64,000 nt of DNA from Charina bottae (GCA_023362775.1 JALMGJ010000002.1:57933914-57997913), one strand, 5' to 3'; shown: positions 19,811-32,502, counted from the stretch's first letter. Numbers and translations: made by a program. Notes: generated by a model not told the origin, from the sequence alone.

Positions 19811-22800
19811 TGTAACAAACAGTCAGTCAGTCCAGGTAGTGTAATTTTTATTCACTGTTGGGCAGACACCTCAAAAATTTAATTCAGCTTTTGCTGCAAG
19901 CCTTTTTTCTTTCAGCAACACTTGTCCACGATTTTAACAGCCTCCTTTGCATATATTATAGTTCTGGTATATGATTTTTTCTGTAATATTTTTAGCAGTA
20001 TGTTCTTCATATTCTCTTAACCTGCATTCTTTTTTTTTCCTTAATCCAAGTCATATTTTGTTATTGCTTCGGTAGTTTTTGCTCACAATTATTTTCTAGC
20101 ATCTCACCTCTTTCCCTTTCCCACTTCCATGTCCTGATCAGCTTTTCTTACAGTAAATAGATAATATCTCCAGGTCACAGAGAAATATATTTCATGCTAA
20201 TATATGCTTAATATAAAGATGAAATTGTGCATATGTAGACAATGAAGGTATTCAGACATTGAAATGGTTGCATGTTGATGTAACAGGAGGAGGAGGAGGA
20301 GGAGGAGGAGGAGGAGGAGGAGGAGGAGGAGGAAAGAGACTTGTCCATAGGAGGTAATTAAGTAAAAATAACGACATGCTATTTGTCATTGCCATTAGAG
20401 TAAAAAAAGACTGTGAAGGTACTCAACCAATGCTAGATGTCATAATTGGCTAAGTGAGAATCAATAGACTGAAGCTAAATTTTGACAAAATGGAGGCAGA
20501 GGAGATTGGCAGCTCACAGATCTAGGAATTGAGTAGGTCTCCAACCCTGGATTGGGTTGCATTCCCCCTTCAAGGAACAAGGATGCAACCTTGATGTACT
20601 CCTGAATTCATCAGTTGAGGCCCTGGTAGAATTGATGGGAAATCACATAGAGCATATAATTAATGTTGTTTGCACAATGACATACGTGTGACATCACTTC
20701 TCCCTGTGTTCCCCCCCCCATGTCTATCTTCAAATAGATTATGTACAAAATACTTATTTCTAAAAGCTGTTTTGGTCCCTCCCCAGATTATGGAATGTGA
20801 ATAATAGCAATAACTTTCCATCTGTTTTTATTTACAGATATTCATTCCATATCAATCTATGGCAGCATTATATTTGCCAGGCCATGCCTTTGCATTTTAA
20901 CTAGTACAAAGAGTTCTCTCTTATAATAAACCATCTTGTCATACATACTTTAATTATATTTCTCAAGGTATTTACACTGTCCTTGTCTGCTATTTCACTT
21001 CATCATATTTGCAACTGAATGACACATATATTTTTCAATTCTTTGAACGATGATGATTATGTTACAAATCTAAGAAATAAAGAAAAAGAAAAAAATAGAT
21101 TATGGAATGTTATATACCAGTCATATTAATGGGAATCCTATTATTATTCAAACACAACATGTCTAAAATGAAGAATAAGATATTTCTTAACAGAACCTAA
21201 TATTGTTTTCTGCTTCTTTTATTCTGGGAATAAGTACCACCAAAATTAGTAGGAATTTCTACTAAGGAGATATGAGTAGAATTACTCTAAAATGTAGATT
21301 TATGACTGTATACCAAAACCAAGAAAGTTCTTTAAGGTGCCAAGTTTAAAATGGAAAGCATTCCATAAATTTTGCATGACCACTCAGAAGATCATGAGCT
21401 CTGCCACATTGTTATCCATTGCATGCCCAAATCTTCCTAAATCTACCTTTATGCCACCATGACTTTTCTCTGAATTGTCCTTATCAATCCCAATTTCCAA
21501 ATGCCATCAATGTAACAGCACAGTCTTTTTCTAAGGATGTTGAACCTGTGCTGAAGGACCAGAAAGCAATGCAGGAAGGAGGAATTACACTGCCCAGCTA
21601 GTTGGCTAGTTTTCCATCCATCTTAAGGAGTTATATGACTTGAAAAGATGGGGTATTTCAGACAAACATGGATGATATGCCTCCACTTCTGCCTGAGCTG
21701 TGCAACATCAAAACTCATTATCTGAAGTGTCTAGCAACCATATTTTTATCCAGTTAACACACACCACAACCACCACTGGATTCTAATGGTCTCCATGACA
21801 GCACTAGGAAATCTCCAAATTCAAATGGAGAATTTCTCCATATGTGGCAGACCTTTAGGTATCCATCTATCTAAATGGATGCAATCTTGGAACATAGCCC
21901 ATCCAGATTCTTAATCTGGCCCTGTCTCCAATCAGTGCCCTGTTCAAACAATTGTTAATTTATGTGTGAATTCAGCCTACTGAGTTCCATGAATTATTGG
22001 AGCCCCACAGAGCTTGCTGGAGGAGATTTATATTTTTAATCCTACTACACATTTTTCATTATTTAGCATATGACATGACATTCATTTCAGAGTATGAGGC
22101 CAAATGGGAATATGTTATCCTGCTGAAAATTTGTTGAATGATTTAAATACTTCTGTTAGAATTTAGCCAGTAGGATAAAAATAATGATATGGGAATTTTA
22201 GCAACCAAGAACACTTAGAACTCAAATTATCAAATTATTGGGGGACAATGAACAAGTAAAAAAAAAAGATTGGAGCATTTATTTTTGTAAAGGGTCTGAG
22301 TTCAGAGCATCATTTTAAAAAGAAGAAGCAAAAGTACATTCCCTGTTCATCCAATGATCAGCCATTGATTTTATTTTGCTTGTATGACTCAAATTAATTA
22401 CAATCCAAGGGAGTAAGGACAATGACAGTTTATTGGGGGTAGGGAGAATCATATAATGTGAAAGAGCTGCAAATTATCATGAGAGAAAATAGATTGGTGT
22501 TGGTCAATTCATTTATTCATATCATTAGAAGAAAATGCATTATGTAACTACTTTAATTGTGGAATATAAATCCCTCATTAAGTATAAGCCTATTTCTGTA
22601 GAACACTGGTAAAATGGGTAAAGTCAGGTAGAATAATGATAAACATCAAGCAAAATGCAGCATCTGTCTCTAGGGATTATAGTCACCCATTAACTAATGT
22701 GTAAAATCACACTTGAACTTTCCAAGATGTGAAAAAAATAGGACTGAGCGGGGATGGTGCAAGTACATGCTGCTATAATTAGAAGCAAGAAGTGAATCAA

Positions 22801-23358
22801 ACTGGTAATTATTGGTACTCTTTATGTCACTTCTAAGTTATCTGATGGTTGCTATGCACCAGCCCTGTCTACTCCAGTCAGTCTGATCAGCCACAATAGG
22901 CAGCAAATTAAACCGTTGTTTCAGTAAAATAGATTACTGGAGCAATACCATGAGTGTTAAAAATGAAGTCAGAAGACCATCCAGAAATCTGTAATCCTTA
23001 ATATCGTTTTCAGAGTAACATTTGCAAGGTAGGTAGGTAGGTAGTAGTTATTTATTTATTTGTATTCTTACAGTCATATTGTGCTGAAGGGAAAACACCA
23101 GCCTCCTTGTGAGTAAGCCCCAGCTCCTGACAGTAAGTGCCTGCAGACTCAGTTCTTGCGAAGCATAAAGGCTGCTCTGAAGGAGGGCAGGTATGGGGGG
23201 TTGTTTGAAGGTTGATGGAGATGGCAGATACCAGAGGATAGCAAAGAAGCCTATGGAGGAAGTGCCTGCTGGAATTACCCTTATCAGGGCTGTAGAAACA
23301 GACTCCCCTGTCCTTCTATGCTGCCTTAGGGCTTAACTTATTGCCTAGGCAGAGAAGA
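19811..23358. other. Long stretch without recognisable genes or transposons
   Basis: About 3.5 kb of AT-rich sequence. Apart from an AGG microsatellite (20286-20334) and a short AGGT run (23024-23042) I see no repeat family, exon or RNA gene. Confidence 0.5.
20286..20334 (+). repeat. (AGG)n microsatellite
   Basis: About 16 uninterrupted AGG/GGA units, a purine-only tract. Confidence 0.97.
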
Positions 23359-23360
23359 TT

Positions 23361-23413
<53 letters not shown>

Positions 23414-23445
23414 ATTCATTCATTCATTCATTCATTCATTCATTC
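23359..23445 (+). repeat. (TTTC)n-(ATTC)n compound microsatellite
   Basis: About 12 TTTC units then about 8 ATTC units, directly at the tail side of a minus-strand L2 3' end. It probably expanded from the L2 tail. Confidence 0.95.
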
Positions 23446-23520
23446 AAATTTATCACCACCCAACTCCCCCAAGGGGGACTCTGGGCAGTTTACAACAAAA
23501 TAAGATAGCTGGTTCCTCAT
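23446..23520 (-). mobile_element. L2 3' end, short
   Basis: Plus strand AAATTTATCACCACCCAACT…AGGGGGACTCTGGGCAGTTTAC is the reverse complement of the L2 terminal hairpin. Severely 5'-truncated. Confidence 0.8.
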
Positions 23521-23938
23521 CTTGGAAAGCCTTACTTAGAGGGAAGGAAGAGGCCAGAGACTTCCCAAGTAAGGAACTGCCTATATGCTCACAACTGTGG
23601 CTGGAGGGGACATTGAGATTGTCAGTACAAGAGGATAACAAGCCTCAAACTGCTGCTGCCAGACCCATCTACTTCCTTGGTTTGATATTTTATTTTGAGA
23701 ATTACTTTCAGTTCTTGGTTTTGACTGCTGACACTCCAAAAAGTCTGTCTTTGATGACAGCCCTTGACTCTGAATGCTTAAGGGTCTGGGGAGAATAAAC
23801 TTCAGCAGGTTTTCTACGTCTTTGGAGAGTCCAGTGTTTGCTTTCCATTACTCACTAGTCAGTTCCCCACCTCTCTGTCTATAAGGGTCTTTGCCACACA
23901 TATATCTAGCTACTGCTCAACTCCCAAGATTCCAGGTG

Positions 23939-24450
23939 GTTTGTTTGTTTATTTACTTATCTATCCAATTCATATGGCCGCCCATCTCACACAAAGTGAC
24001 TCTGGGTGGTATACAATAAAAACAATAATTAAAACATTTTACAAAACCAGATTAAAACAATTAAACATAAATAAGAAGATCATGAGATGGGAATATATCA
24101 AGATGTTACATGAGATGTTACCAGGGGATCCTCAGACTTGTTGAAGAAAACATGTTTTAATGGACTTCTAGAAGGGTTAGTAAGTAAAGTAATCATAAAA
24201 TGAAATTCTGTAAAAGAATCACAATAGAAAACATACCACCAATCAACAAAATGGCACACTACAGTAGTAAATATATCAAAATACTGTACAGAAGTACAAG
24301 AAATTAACATGGCAACCTAGTTTCAACATTAAAAAAAAAGGGGGGGGGGTAAGGAGCCAAAAATTCCAACTTTGTTGGGAACAGATGGTTCTAAGGTGCT
24401 CTGGAGACAAATCATAAAGGGATTTATAGATCAAAACTATACAACTTGTA
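23939..24450 (-). mobile_element. Decayed L2-like 3' region
   Basis: A GTTT/ATTT tail (23939-23965) followed by GCCCATCTCACACAAAGTGACTCTGGG. Farther in are weak matches to the L2 3' coding area (AACATGTTTTAATGGACTTCTAGAAGG; CATAAAGGGATTTATAGATC). A poly-A/poly-G run lies at 24330-24348. No frame survives. Confidence 0.55.
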
Positions 24451-24494
24451 TATAACTATACAACTTGTATATACAAGATCGGAAATCATGGAGA

Positions 24495-24541
24495 GAGCTG
24501 GTTTATGGAATTGCCAAAGGTTGGATACAACTGAATGGATA
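24495..24541 (+). mobile_element. Possible RTE or SINE 3' tail
   Basis: GGTTGGATACAACTGAATGGATAA resembles the RTE 3' end at 1830-1850 (GTCGGACACGACTGAATGGATAG). Too short to name. Confidence 0.35.
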
Positions 24542-24569
24542 ATTCAAATTCAAAAGATCAAAACTTGCA

Positions 24570-25160
24570 CGTTTTCATTTATTCAATACATTTATATGGC
24601 TACCCATCTCATATACATGACTCTGGACAGGTAAAACTTAAAAACAGAATCAAAACAGAGTAAAAACAAACAAAATTAAAAGCAGCATACAGTAACTAAC
24701 ATAGAAAAACATAGCAGCCAATAATACTTATGAAATCTCATATTTAATACAACCATGACCAAGAAACAGGTTTACCCATACCATCGGGGCCCAAGGCTTG
24801 ATGACAAAACCAAGTTTTTAATGCCTGCAAAAGGCCAGCAGCGTCAGGGAAGTCTAATCTCTGGGGGGATGACGTTCCAGAGGGTGGATGCCAAGGTAGA
24901 AAAGGCTCTCTTCCTGGGCCCCACCAGATAGTACTCTCTCGCAGAGGGGACCCAGAACATGCTTCTCCTGCCAGATCGAACAGGATGGATAGACACTACT
25001 GGGGAGAGACCAATTGGTTGAAATGTCAATGCAGCAACCATAAAACAAGTGTTATGTTACAGTAGCAATTCTTACTTGCTATCAGCCTGGTCACTGCATG
25101 TTGCACCAACTGCAGTTTCCAGGTTGTCTTCAAAGACAACCCCAGGTAAGAATACCTAAG
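24570..25160 (-). pseudogene. 5'-truncated L2 LINE, C-terminal part and 3' end
   Basis: Minus-strand L2. The 3' tail block is CCCATCTCATATACATGACTCTGG on the plus strand (24600-24630). The coding end on the minus strand is SAREYYLVGPRKRAFSTLASTLWNVIPPEIRLP (about 24990-24860, read in pieces). This matches the L2 block STREFHLAGSRRRPFSAIAPALWN at about 15460-15530. It ends at ~25160 in CAACCCCAGGTAAGAATACC. Confidence 0.82.
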
Positions 25161-25187
25161 AGAAGCTCGGGTTCAAATATTAAATAA

Positions 25188-25261
25188 GTTTCTAATCAAA
25201 TGTGCAAACACACTCACACAAATAAGTATGTGTGAATGTGTTTGCACATTTGATTAGAAAC
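25188..25261. repeat. 33-bp-arm inverted repeat (hairpin)
   Basis: The left arm 25188-25220 and right arm 25229-25261 are reverse complements with one mismatch, separated by the 8-nt loop AATAAGTA. Arms run from GTTTCTAATC to GATTAGAAAC. No flanking duplication and no transposon ends. It lies just beyond an L2 fragment. Confidence 0.95.
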
Positions 25262-26172
25262 ACTTGGAGTTACGCATTTTAACTATATTGGGTCATTGCA
25301 ATTTAAATTCTAATTTTGAAAATCATACCTCCAATAGAACAAATCAAAATAACTGTATACACCATGTATTAGCCTATCCCACATCAAGATTTTTCTGGCC
25401 ATATAACTAAGATTGCTTTGTTTAAGAGCCCTTTTCTTTATGTGGTTTGCTTGACTGATTCTAGTAACTATTCACATTTCTCAAAGTGCCAATGATGGCA
25501 ACAATGTCCATAATACACTAGCCATTTCTCCAAGTTGGTTTATCACCAGTCTTTGGTGATAGTGGCATACCATGAAGAAGGATTAGAAGAGACAAATGCA
25601 AAATTAACCTGTGGAATACATTACTACAAGTCATGGTTATGGCAACTAAAAAGGGGATGGATCGATACATTCATAGAGGACAGTCTATCAAGTGCTGTTG
25701 ATCTTGAAACACTCAGTGTTGTCTCCAGGTGAGGGCAACCTGTCTCTAAATGCAAATTTAAGGGGAACAACATGGGGAGAGGGGTTTGGCTTCTTTGTAA
25801 ACAGCCCTGGGGCATCTGGTTGGCTACTGTGAGAATGCTGGACTGAGATGGGCCTTGGCTGTTCTTATGTATAGCAGGGCTGTTCTTATATACAACTGGA
25901 ATTGGTGTGCCGTGCAATCCACCATCACCTGGAATTCTAAAACCTTAGCAGATGTAACAGCCCAGAGCAAGAATAGAGGATAGTGTATGAACAGCGGTTT
26001 CATACAGAACAAAGACTATTACAATATAATGGTCAAAAACACAGATGTAATGGCTTGGAGGTGGGGGGAGGGAATGAAAAAAATAGGGAGGGCAGACTTT
26101 TTCCCATTCTACCTCCTTAAGTTTCTACATCTTTTCTCAGGCTTCTGTGGAAGCCTGAAACAGACACAGATA
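25262..26172. other. No recognisable gene or repeat
   Basis: Only short unsupported frames. Confidence 0.5.
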
Positions 26173-26180
26173 CTGTAATG

Positions 26181-26450
26181 CAGGGCTTTCCAAAGTTTTC
26201 CGGTGGCGACACACCAACCGCCGTTGGTGTGTCGACGCGGGAAAACCCAGAAGTGCCGCCATTGCGGCAGCGTGCAAAAACCTGGAAGCGCTGCTGCCGC
26301 TTTCAGTTTTTGCACGTCGCCATTGGTGTGTCGCCGCGGGAAAACCCGGAAGCGCTGATGATGATCAGCGCTTCCAGGTTGTGTGGCGACACACCAGACT
26401 GTGTGTGGCGACACACTTTTGTATCGCGACACACAGTTTGGAAAGCTCTG
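26181..26450. mobile_element. GC-rich hAT-type MITE, copy 1 (270 bp)
   Basis: The ends CAGGGCTTTCCAAAGT and (other strand) CAGAGCTTTCCAAACTG are terminal inverted repeats. A perfect 8-bp TSD CTGTAATG flanks it (26173-26180, 26451-26458). The interior is CpG-rich and built of successive hairpins: ACACCAAC/GTTGGTGT (about 26210-26235), GTGCAAAAAC/GTTTTTGCAC (about 26272-26318), and GGAAGCGCTGAT/ATCAGCGCTTCC (about 26347-26375). GTGTGTCG motifs recur. No coding capacity. The open frames on both strands are a side effect of the palindromic sequence. Confidence 0.92.
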
Positions 26451-26458
26451 CTGTAATG

Positions 26459-27959
26459 AGTTACATTAAATATCCAGCAACACCTCTTCAAATTCATGTT
26501 TGAAACATTGCTTACTTTAACGTCTTTCTAATATTAGTGCTTTATATGTCAGAAGCCTAAATGCAGTTTAGTAGCTGAAAAAGAATACATATCCAATCAT
26601 TTGAAATCTGCAGTAAACATATGTGCTGTGTTTCAGCTAATCCCTAATTACATACATGTAAACCATAAAGACAGTTACACACACACAGACTTCTTTGTAG
26701 TGTTTTCCTGCAGGTGCAGGGTCCGTTGCAACAAGAATTGACTGACCAGCTTGTCGCCCGAGCCTGACATCGTGGGCTGAGAGAAAAGACAGTTGTATAT
26801 ATTCCCTGTAAAATACATACTATGCAGTGCTCATTAATCTCTTAAGATAATATGTTAAAAGGAAAATTATTCCTACAGTCTGCCAACCCTCTGCTACATT
26901 GGTGATGTCTTTATAGGAATCTATTAAAAGTCACAATAATGTCAAGTATGTCATTGATACAATTGTGTGAATGACATAATATATGTTATTCTTATCATGA
27001 CACAAGATAACATACAGGACATACTGTAATTTGTATCATCTGCACAATGTTATGATGCATGTGATGTGCAAAGACGATAGCTTTTCCCCAAATGTTTTTA
27101 ATATTTTTTTTATGTTTGGGCATAGTTAAAATGTTGGTGTGTGTCCATAGCTGGACCAAATCCCAAAACTCATGGATGTGCCTTTCTTCCCAATTGATTT
27201 CAATAGAACTCCTGTGCCCCCTTTATAATTGGATACCTGGCTCATCTCCAGCTGAAAACTTTACTTTGACCCAGGCATAATTTGGTGCTGCTCTTCATCT
27301 TATGCATGTTGTCCTCTCGATGTGTATGCCATCCACTCAAGTTGATGGACATAATTACTAGATAGTGCAGTCAAGAATCTGCTTGATTTAGTTTTCTTTG
27401 CCCATCTGAACAATCAAACTGGTTTTTAACACCACCAGCTGATTCAACCCCCCACTGGAGCCAAAAGTAATTTGACTGGGAGACATCTAGACATGAATAA
27501 GAGCCAGACAGTGCATTAATGCTTTGTTGAATTGTATTGTCAGTGCAGAAACAATGTATTGTGCTGTCATAACTGTTATCTATTGTTTTCCTTGCTATTT
27601 AGTGTTGCCAGAGAGCTGTTGATGTCCAAAGTCACAAGGCAAAGGCTCTGCCACAAAAGGGAAGACAGAAATAGAGAGACTGTATTTATTGGACTAGAAA
27701 AGCCATTTGATTTTTTTATCCAATCTTTTCTAATTGTTATCCTTTCCTATTTCCTGACATTTAACATTTATTCCTGAACCCTGAAAATGCCACCTGTAGA
27801 GACAAATTATTCTATTGCATCTTAATCCTTAAACAAATTAAAATAAATAAATAAAAATCCTTCATGCTCTGATATCAGAAGTTGATGAAGGACATAGAAC
27901 ATTTGGATACCTGTGTTTCAAAGACTGATTATAAATAAATGATTCTTTATCTCAAATAT
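26459..27959. other. No recognisable gene or repeat
   Basis: AT-rich sequence; the frame at 27532-27777 shows no known domain or exon signal I can support. Confidence 0.5.
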
Positions 27960-27980
27960 CTATCTATCATCTATCTATCC
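27960..27980 (+). repeat. Short (CTAT)n tract
   Basis: TCTATCTATCATCTATCTATC immediately at the 5' edge of R4 copy (c). Confidence 0.85.
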
Positions 27981-28905
27981 TGAATGAAACTCAGAGCATC
28001 CAGAAATACATCAGTAAGATGGCACCCAAAGATGATCTGCTGAGAGAATGCCTGTGGCAGCAGCACACATGAAAGGAAGATCAAGCAGAGGAAGTGCCAT
28101 GGCAAGACAAGACCCACATGAGATGTACCATTGACAGATAGCTGAGGTGGATGACATTGGGAAATCCTACCAGTGGATGAAAAGGGCTGGACTAAAAGAC
28201 AGCACTGAGGCAATGATCATAGCAGCAAAAGAACAGGCACTAAGCACCAGATCCATAGAAGTCTACCACACTAGACATGACCCCAGGTGCAGACCATGCA
28301 GAGAGGCTTCAGAAACAGTCTAACACATAGTAGCAGGGTGTAAGATGCAGGCAGGAACAGCATACACTGAACAGCACAACCAAGTAGCTGGCATTGTGTA
28401 CAGGAACATCTGAACAGTGTATGGGCTAGACCCTCCCATGTCCAGATGGGAGATTCCACAGAAGGTTGTGGAGAATGACAGGGCTAATATCCTGTGGGAC
28501 TTCCAGATCCAGACAGACAGGCAGGTACTGGCCAATCAACCAGACATTGTGGTAGTAGACAAGGACCAGAAGACAGTGGTGGTGATAGATGTAGTGGTGC
28601 CAAGTGACAGCAACATCAGGAAGAAGGAGTATGAGAAGCTGGAGAAGTACCAGGACCTGAAGGAGAAACTAGAGAGGATGTGGAAAGTGAAGGCCAAAGT
28701 GGTCCCAGTGGTGGTAGGAGCACTTGGTGCTGTGACTCCTAATCTGGGAGAGTGGCTCCAACAGATGCCCATCAGAGCTCTCTGTCCAGAAGAGTGCAAT
28801 GCTAGGAACAGATAAGATACTGTGCTGAACGCTCAAACACCCAGGCCTCAGGTAGAGGACCCGAGGTTGAGGAAGACACATACCACCCAGAGGGGTGAGG
28901 AGGGA
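27981..28905 (+). pseudogene. R4-clade LINE fragment (c)
   Basis: Same subfamily as the copy at 16.54-17.58 kb. It starts in the ETQSIQEYISKMAP-like block (about 27988-28025). It then shows a zinc-finger CRPCREASETV*HIVAGC with a stop inside (28289-28345). WDFQIQTDRQVLANQPDIVV (about 28497-28555) and VVIDVVVPSD give the restriction-like endonuclease PD…D. KYQDLKEKL and VVPVVVGALGAVTPNLGEWL follow. The last part after about 28770 is shifted in frame. The 3' end ACCCGAGGTTGAGGAAGACAC matches copy (b), and it then runs into TA/CA repeats. 5'-truncated and dead. Confidence 0.85.
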
Positions 28906-28990
28906 ATATATATATACACACATATACACATATACACATATACACATATACACATATACGCATATACGCATATACGCATATACACATACA
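28906..28990 (+). repeat. TATACACA/TATACGCA-type simple repeat
   Basis: About ten imperfect units (CATATACA, CATATACG) between R4 copy (c) and a Sauria-type SINE. Confidence 0.93.
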
Positions 28991-29317
28991 GGTAAAGGAA
29001 AAGGTTCCCCCACACAGTTGTGTCCGACTCTAGGGGCCGGTGCCCATCTCCGTTTGTTAGCCAAAGAGCCAGTGTTGTCCAAAGACACTTCCGTGGTCAT
29101 GTGGCCGGCATGACATGCACGGAACACTGTTACCTTCCCACCGAAGTGGTACCTATTTATCTACTTGCATTTGCATGCTTTCAAATTGCCAGGTTGGCAA
29201 GAGCTGGGGCGAGTGTGGGAGCTCACTTCGTTACACGGGGCTAGGGTTTCAAACCTCCAAACTTGTGACCTTCTGATCGACAAGCCTGGCATCTTAATCA
29301 CTGAGCCATCGCGTCCC
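28991..29317 (-). mobile_element. Sauria-type SINE, near full length
   Basis: Minus strand, same architecture as the copy at 5089-5426. The tRNA-like head at the high-coordinate end reads GATGGCTCAGTGATTAAGATG (A box) with a GGTTTGAAACC-like B box. The 3' end has the reverse complement of TTGTGTCCGACTCTAGGGG, and the tail is AAAGGT-like on the plus strand (28992-29004). Confidence 0.85.
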
Positions 29318-29335
29318 TTTTACATATACATAAAA

Positions 29336-29745
29336 TAATAATAATAATAATAAAGGTGGGATTAAAAAAAACCTAAAAAAACCCCTCACATATGGTGATT
29401 CTGGACAGCTTACAAGATTAAAATCAATAAAACAAAACACCCCCCATGGCAGGAACAGACACACTCAAATTAACCACTTGATCAGCTCTGTAGTGATCTG
29501 GGGTCCCCAGGCCCACTGGCAAAACTACATCTTCAGGGCCTTCCAGAAAAGGATCAAGAAGGAGGCCAATCTTATTTCTGGGGGAATGATGTTCCATAGG
29601 GAGGGAGCCACCACAGAGAAGGCCCTTTTTCTTGTTCCCACTAGATGTACTTCCCTAATTGATGGGACCTGCAGCATACACTACCTCCCTGCTCTAGTGG
29701 GCCAGGTAGATGTGACTTGGGTAAGGCGGTCCTTCAAATATATAC
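29336..29745 (-). pseudogene. 5'-truncated L2 LINE, C-terminal part and 3' end
   Basis: The ATAATA tail (29336-29353) is followed by a decayed 3' block (GGTGATTCTGGACAGCTTACAAG). Then comes the reverse complement of the L2 C-terminal coding region (TTTCTGGGGGAATGATGTTCCATAGGG, compare 48670-48695). No open frame remains on the coding strand. Confidence 0.78.
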
Positions 29746-32502
29746 GTATATTAAAGCAATATCTTTTAAAAAAAATAAATTTCAAACATAAGCCCATTGC
29801 CTTTCAACACTAATTTAAATTAGCTAATGAAAAAAAAATGGTTACCTAAATGATGTTATCTTTATCAAGATGGGAATTACCAAAGGCAAGCATAAAAAAT
29901 GACTAGTTTCTAACTAAAGTTAATTTATAGAATTAAACTATTCATGTACTATTAATAATCCTGGTCTGTCTGAGTATTAGGCTATTTCATTGTAATTAAC
30001 TGATGTAAAAGTGCTTTTTCCCTATCAATTAAACTAATTGCTTTTCATACTAGGTATAGATTGGATATTGATCTTTTTTTAATTCTGCTCAATTACATAA
30101 GCAAATTACATCTAATTGCATGCTTACCACATCATTCTCATTTATCAGCAACATCAGAAAGAATATAGATCGCACACTCCTACTTCCTTTGTGATATTTT
30201 GAATTGTTTGCTGTGTTTCACAGCAATGGTGTAAAGTAACTACTGCTATCTCTCAAAATATTGCACTTCTGCAGCCTGAACTGTGAAGAAAGTAAAACAA
30301 AACAAAATATAACCTAGACAGCCAAAATATATTTAAAACTCTGTACATTGAAATGAGACTAACTTATAGCCAGCAATGTCAATTAACAGGTTGTACTACA
30401 TATGTATAATTTAGCAGACTGGCATCAACTCTCAAAAAACATAGTAAAATCTTCAAAATGTTCTCTGTATGGTCTAAATGTTACCCAAGCAAACCTGTCT
30501 CCTGTCTTGCTATATTCATTCACGATAGATTAAATCAGAGTAAAATAATTTAGAGGTTATTCTGTGAAATACAATGATGTTCTCTCTCTCTCTCTCCCTC
30601 TGAAATGCTCAAAAACAAACCTACTGCTGCTAAATAACCTGAATACTCTTGAAAGTCTCTCCTTGGTCCACGCAGAGCAGGACTCTTTAGTCCACAGGGA
30701 AGCTGGTCCATACTCCAATTTGGGTGATATATTCTTAATCATGAAGCCACACTGTGCAGCATTCAAGGCCCTTCAGCAGGATGCCAGAGTCAATAACTAA
30801 TGATCTGGATAAGCCAGGTATTTGCCACTGGATCACAAACAATTATATTCTTACTGAACAGCATCTCCTTTCAACACTTGAGATAGCATAACAGCTATCA
30901 AAGGGGGCTGTTTACATAGCAATCAAGTGAAAGCAAGAATGAAATGCTGCGATGAATCAGTTCTGAACACAAAGGAAATTAAGTTATCTTTGTGCTAAAC
31001 TGAGACTCTACCTTTACTCCACCAACACATACGGGCTGCGAGATAATTTCTCATCTAAATCCTACCTGGCCCTGAACTGCTGGCATCAGTAATGAACAGG
31101 AACAGTAGCTCAATAATACAAAGGATGTGCCATTCAATTCTTAATATAGTACTTCCAAAAGAATCAGACCGAATAATGAACTACTGCTAGTCACTTGGGT
31201 AACTTCCAGACATATGTTTTAAGTCACTTCAGGATTTAATCAAGACCTGACTGTTTGTATAATGCTATCTGCTTTGGGCAGTTGAATTCATTTCTGACTC
31301 TGCTCCAGAGTACACTGCACAAAAACTGGTTGTACAGTGCAGAAAACCTGATTTTTTTGCTCACATCTCCTTGGGATGAATACAGTTTCCAGGAAGGTCC
31401 TCCTGGCCCTTGCTGAGAGAAGTCTTGCCTCATCCCACTTTTCAGTTTTATTATCTAAAACTAATTCTTCCTGTTTAATTTTTTTCCACTTCTGAATTCT
31501 GGGTGTACTGTATATTAGGGGTGTGTGAAGCAGTGGCACTCTGCTTTGACAAAGGGCTTCAGCACCATCTTGCCACACGCACCGCATTCATGAGCCGCTT
31601 TGCTTCAGGGCATGAAGGCACTCCAGCTCACCGAAGCAGTGAGGCAGAGCCAATCTGTCCCCATTGGCTGCCTTGCTTCCATTAATGATGCCTCAGTGCA
31701 TGCTAAAAGTTCCAATTGTCAGAGCAAAGCAGCTGCACCACACGTACATGTGGAAGGGGTGAGCTGTTTCTCATCGTCATCTTCAGTGAGATGAAGCATT
31801 CCTTCAAATGGCTACCCACTGCTAGTCTATATCTAGTCCTCTTTTGTAAGAAGAGTCCATGTTCATGATGAAATGAACAAAATCTTATGCCCATTGACTT
31901 GAAGGTGTCAGAAGACCCTTGTTTTTGTTTTAAAGTTATCAGGAAGAGAACAGAGAAATCAGGAAATGCAGTTGCAGTGGCTTTAGTGAACATTCAGTAT
32001 AATTTTTAAAAAAATCCCCTCAGTGAAATGAGAAAAAGAAATGTTAGATTTGGGATTATTTTTTTCTCTCTCTCTCTTCTGGAAATAAATGATTGCAATT
32101 AAAACTAAATTTAGTGAATTATAGATAGGAACAATGTATATAATTTTTTCCAATTTAGTTTATAAAATAAATAGAGCAAATTAATTGGCATAATTACTAT
32201 TCAAGCACTTTCATACTTCTTTGTTAAGAAGTAAAAAAAAATTGCCAAGTACATTTAGGTTAAGATTTTCATGTATAGTGTCACATACAGAGACATGCAA
32301 TCTTTGAATTATTATGCTAATGTGACAAAACTGAACGCATACATTTTGTATGCATCTGGATCTTTTCTTCACTAACAAAATGAATGAATAGTAAAAGGAG
32401 GATAAAAAGAAAGCAGGCACACAGAACTTAAAATTTAAATTCATCTGAGCTTCCCAGTTGTACAGTGGTATCAGAAATACATACACTCCTCACGATTTCA
32501 CA
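29746..32502. other. Long stretch without recognisable genes or transposons
   Basis: AT-rich, with a short TC repeat at 30580-30601. The segment 31505-31790 is richer in GC with short direct repeats (GAAGCAGTG) but has no ends or duplication that would name it. Confidence 0.5.

Noticed and set aside
27532..27777. Possible small host gene (81-residue frame)
   Set aside because: Composition and context look random; no family recognised.
31505..31790. Possible MITE (ATTAGGGGTGTGTGAAG start)
   Set aside because: No matching inverted end or target duplication could be found.
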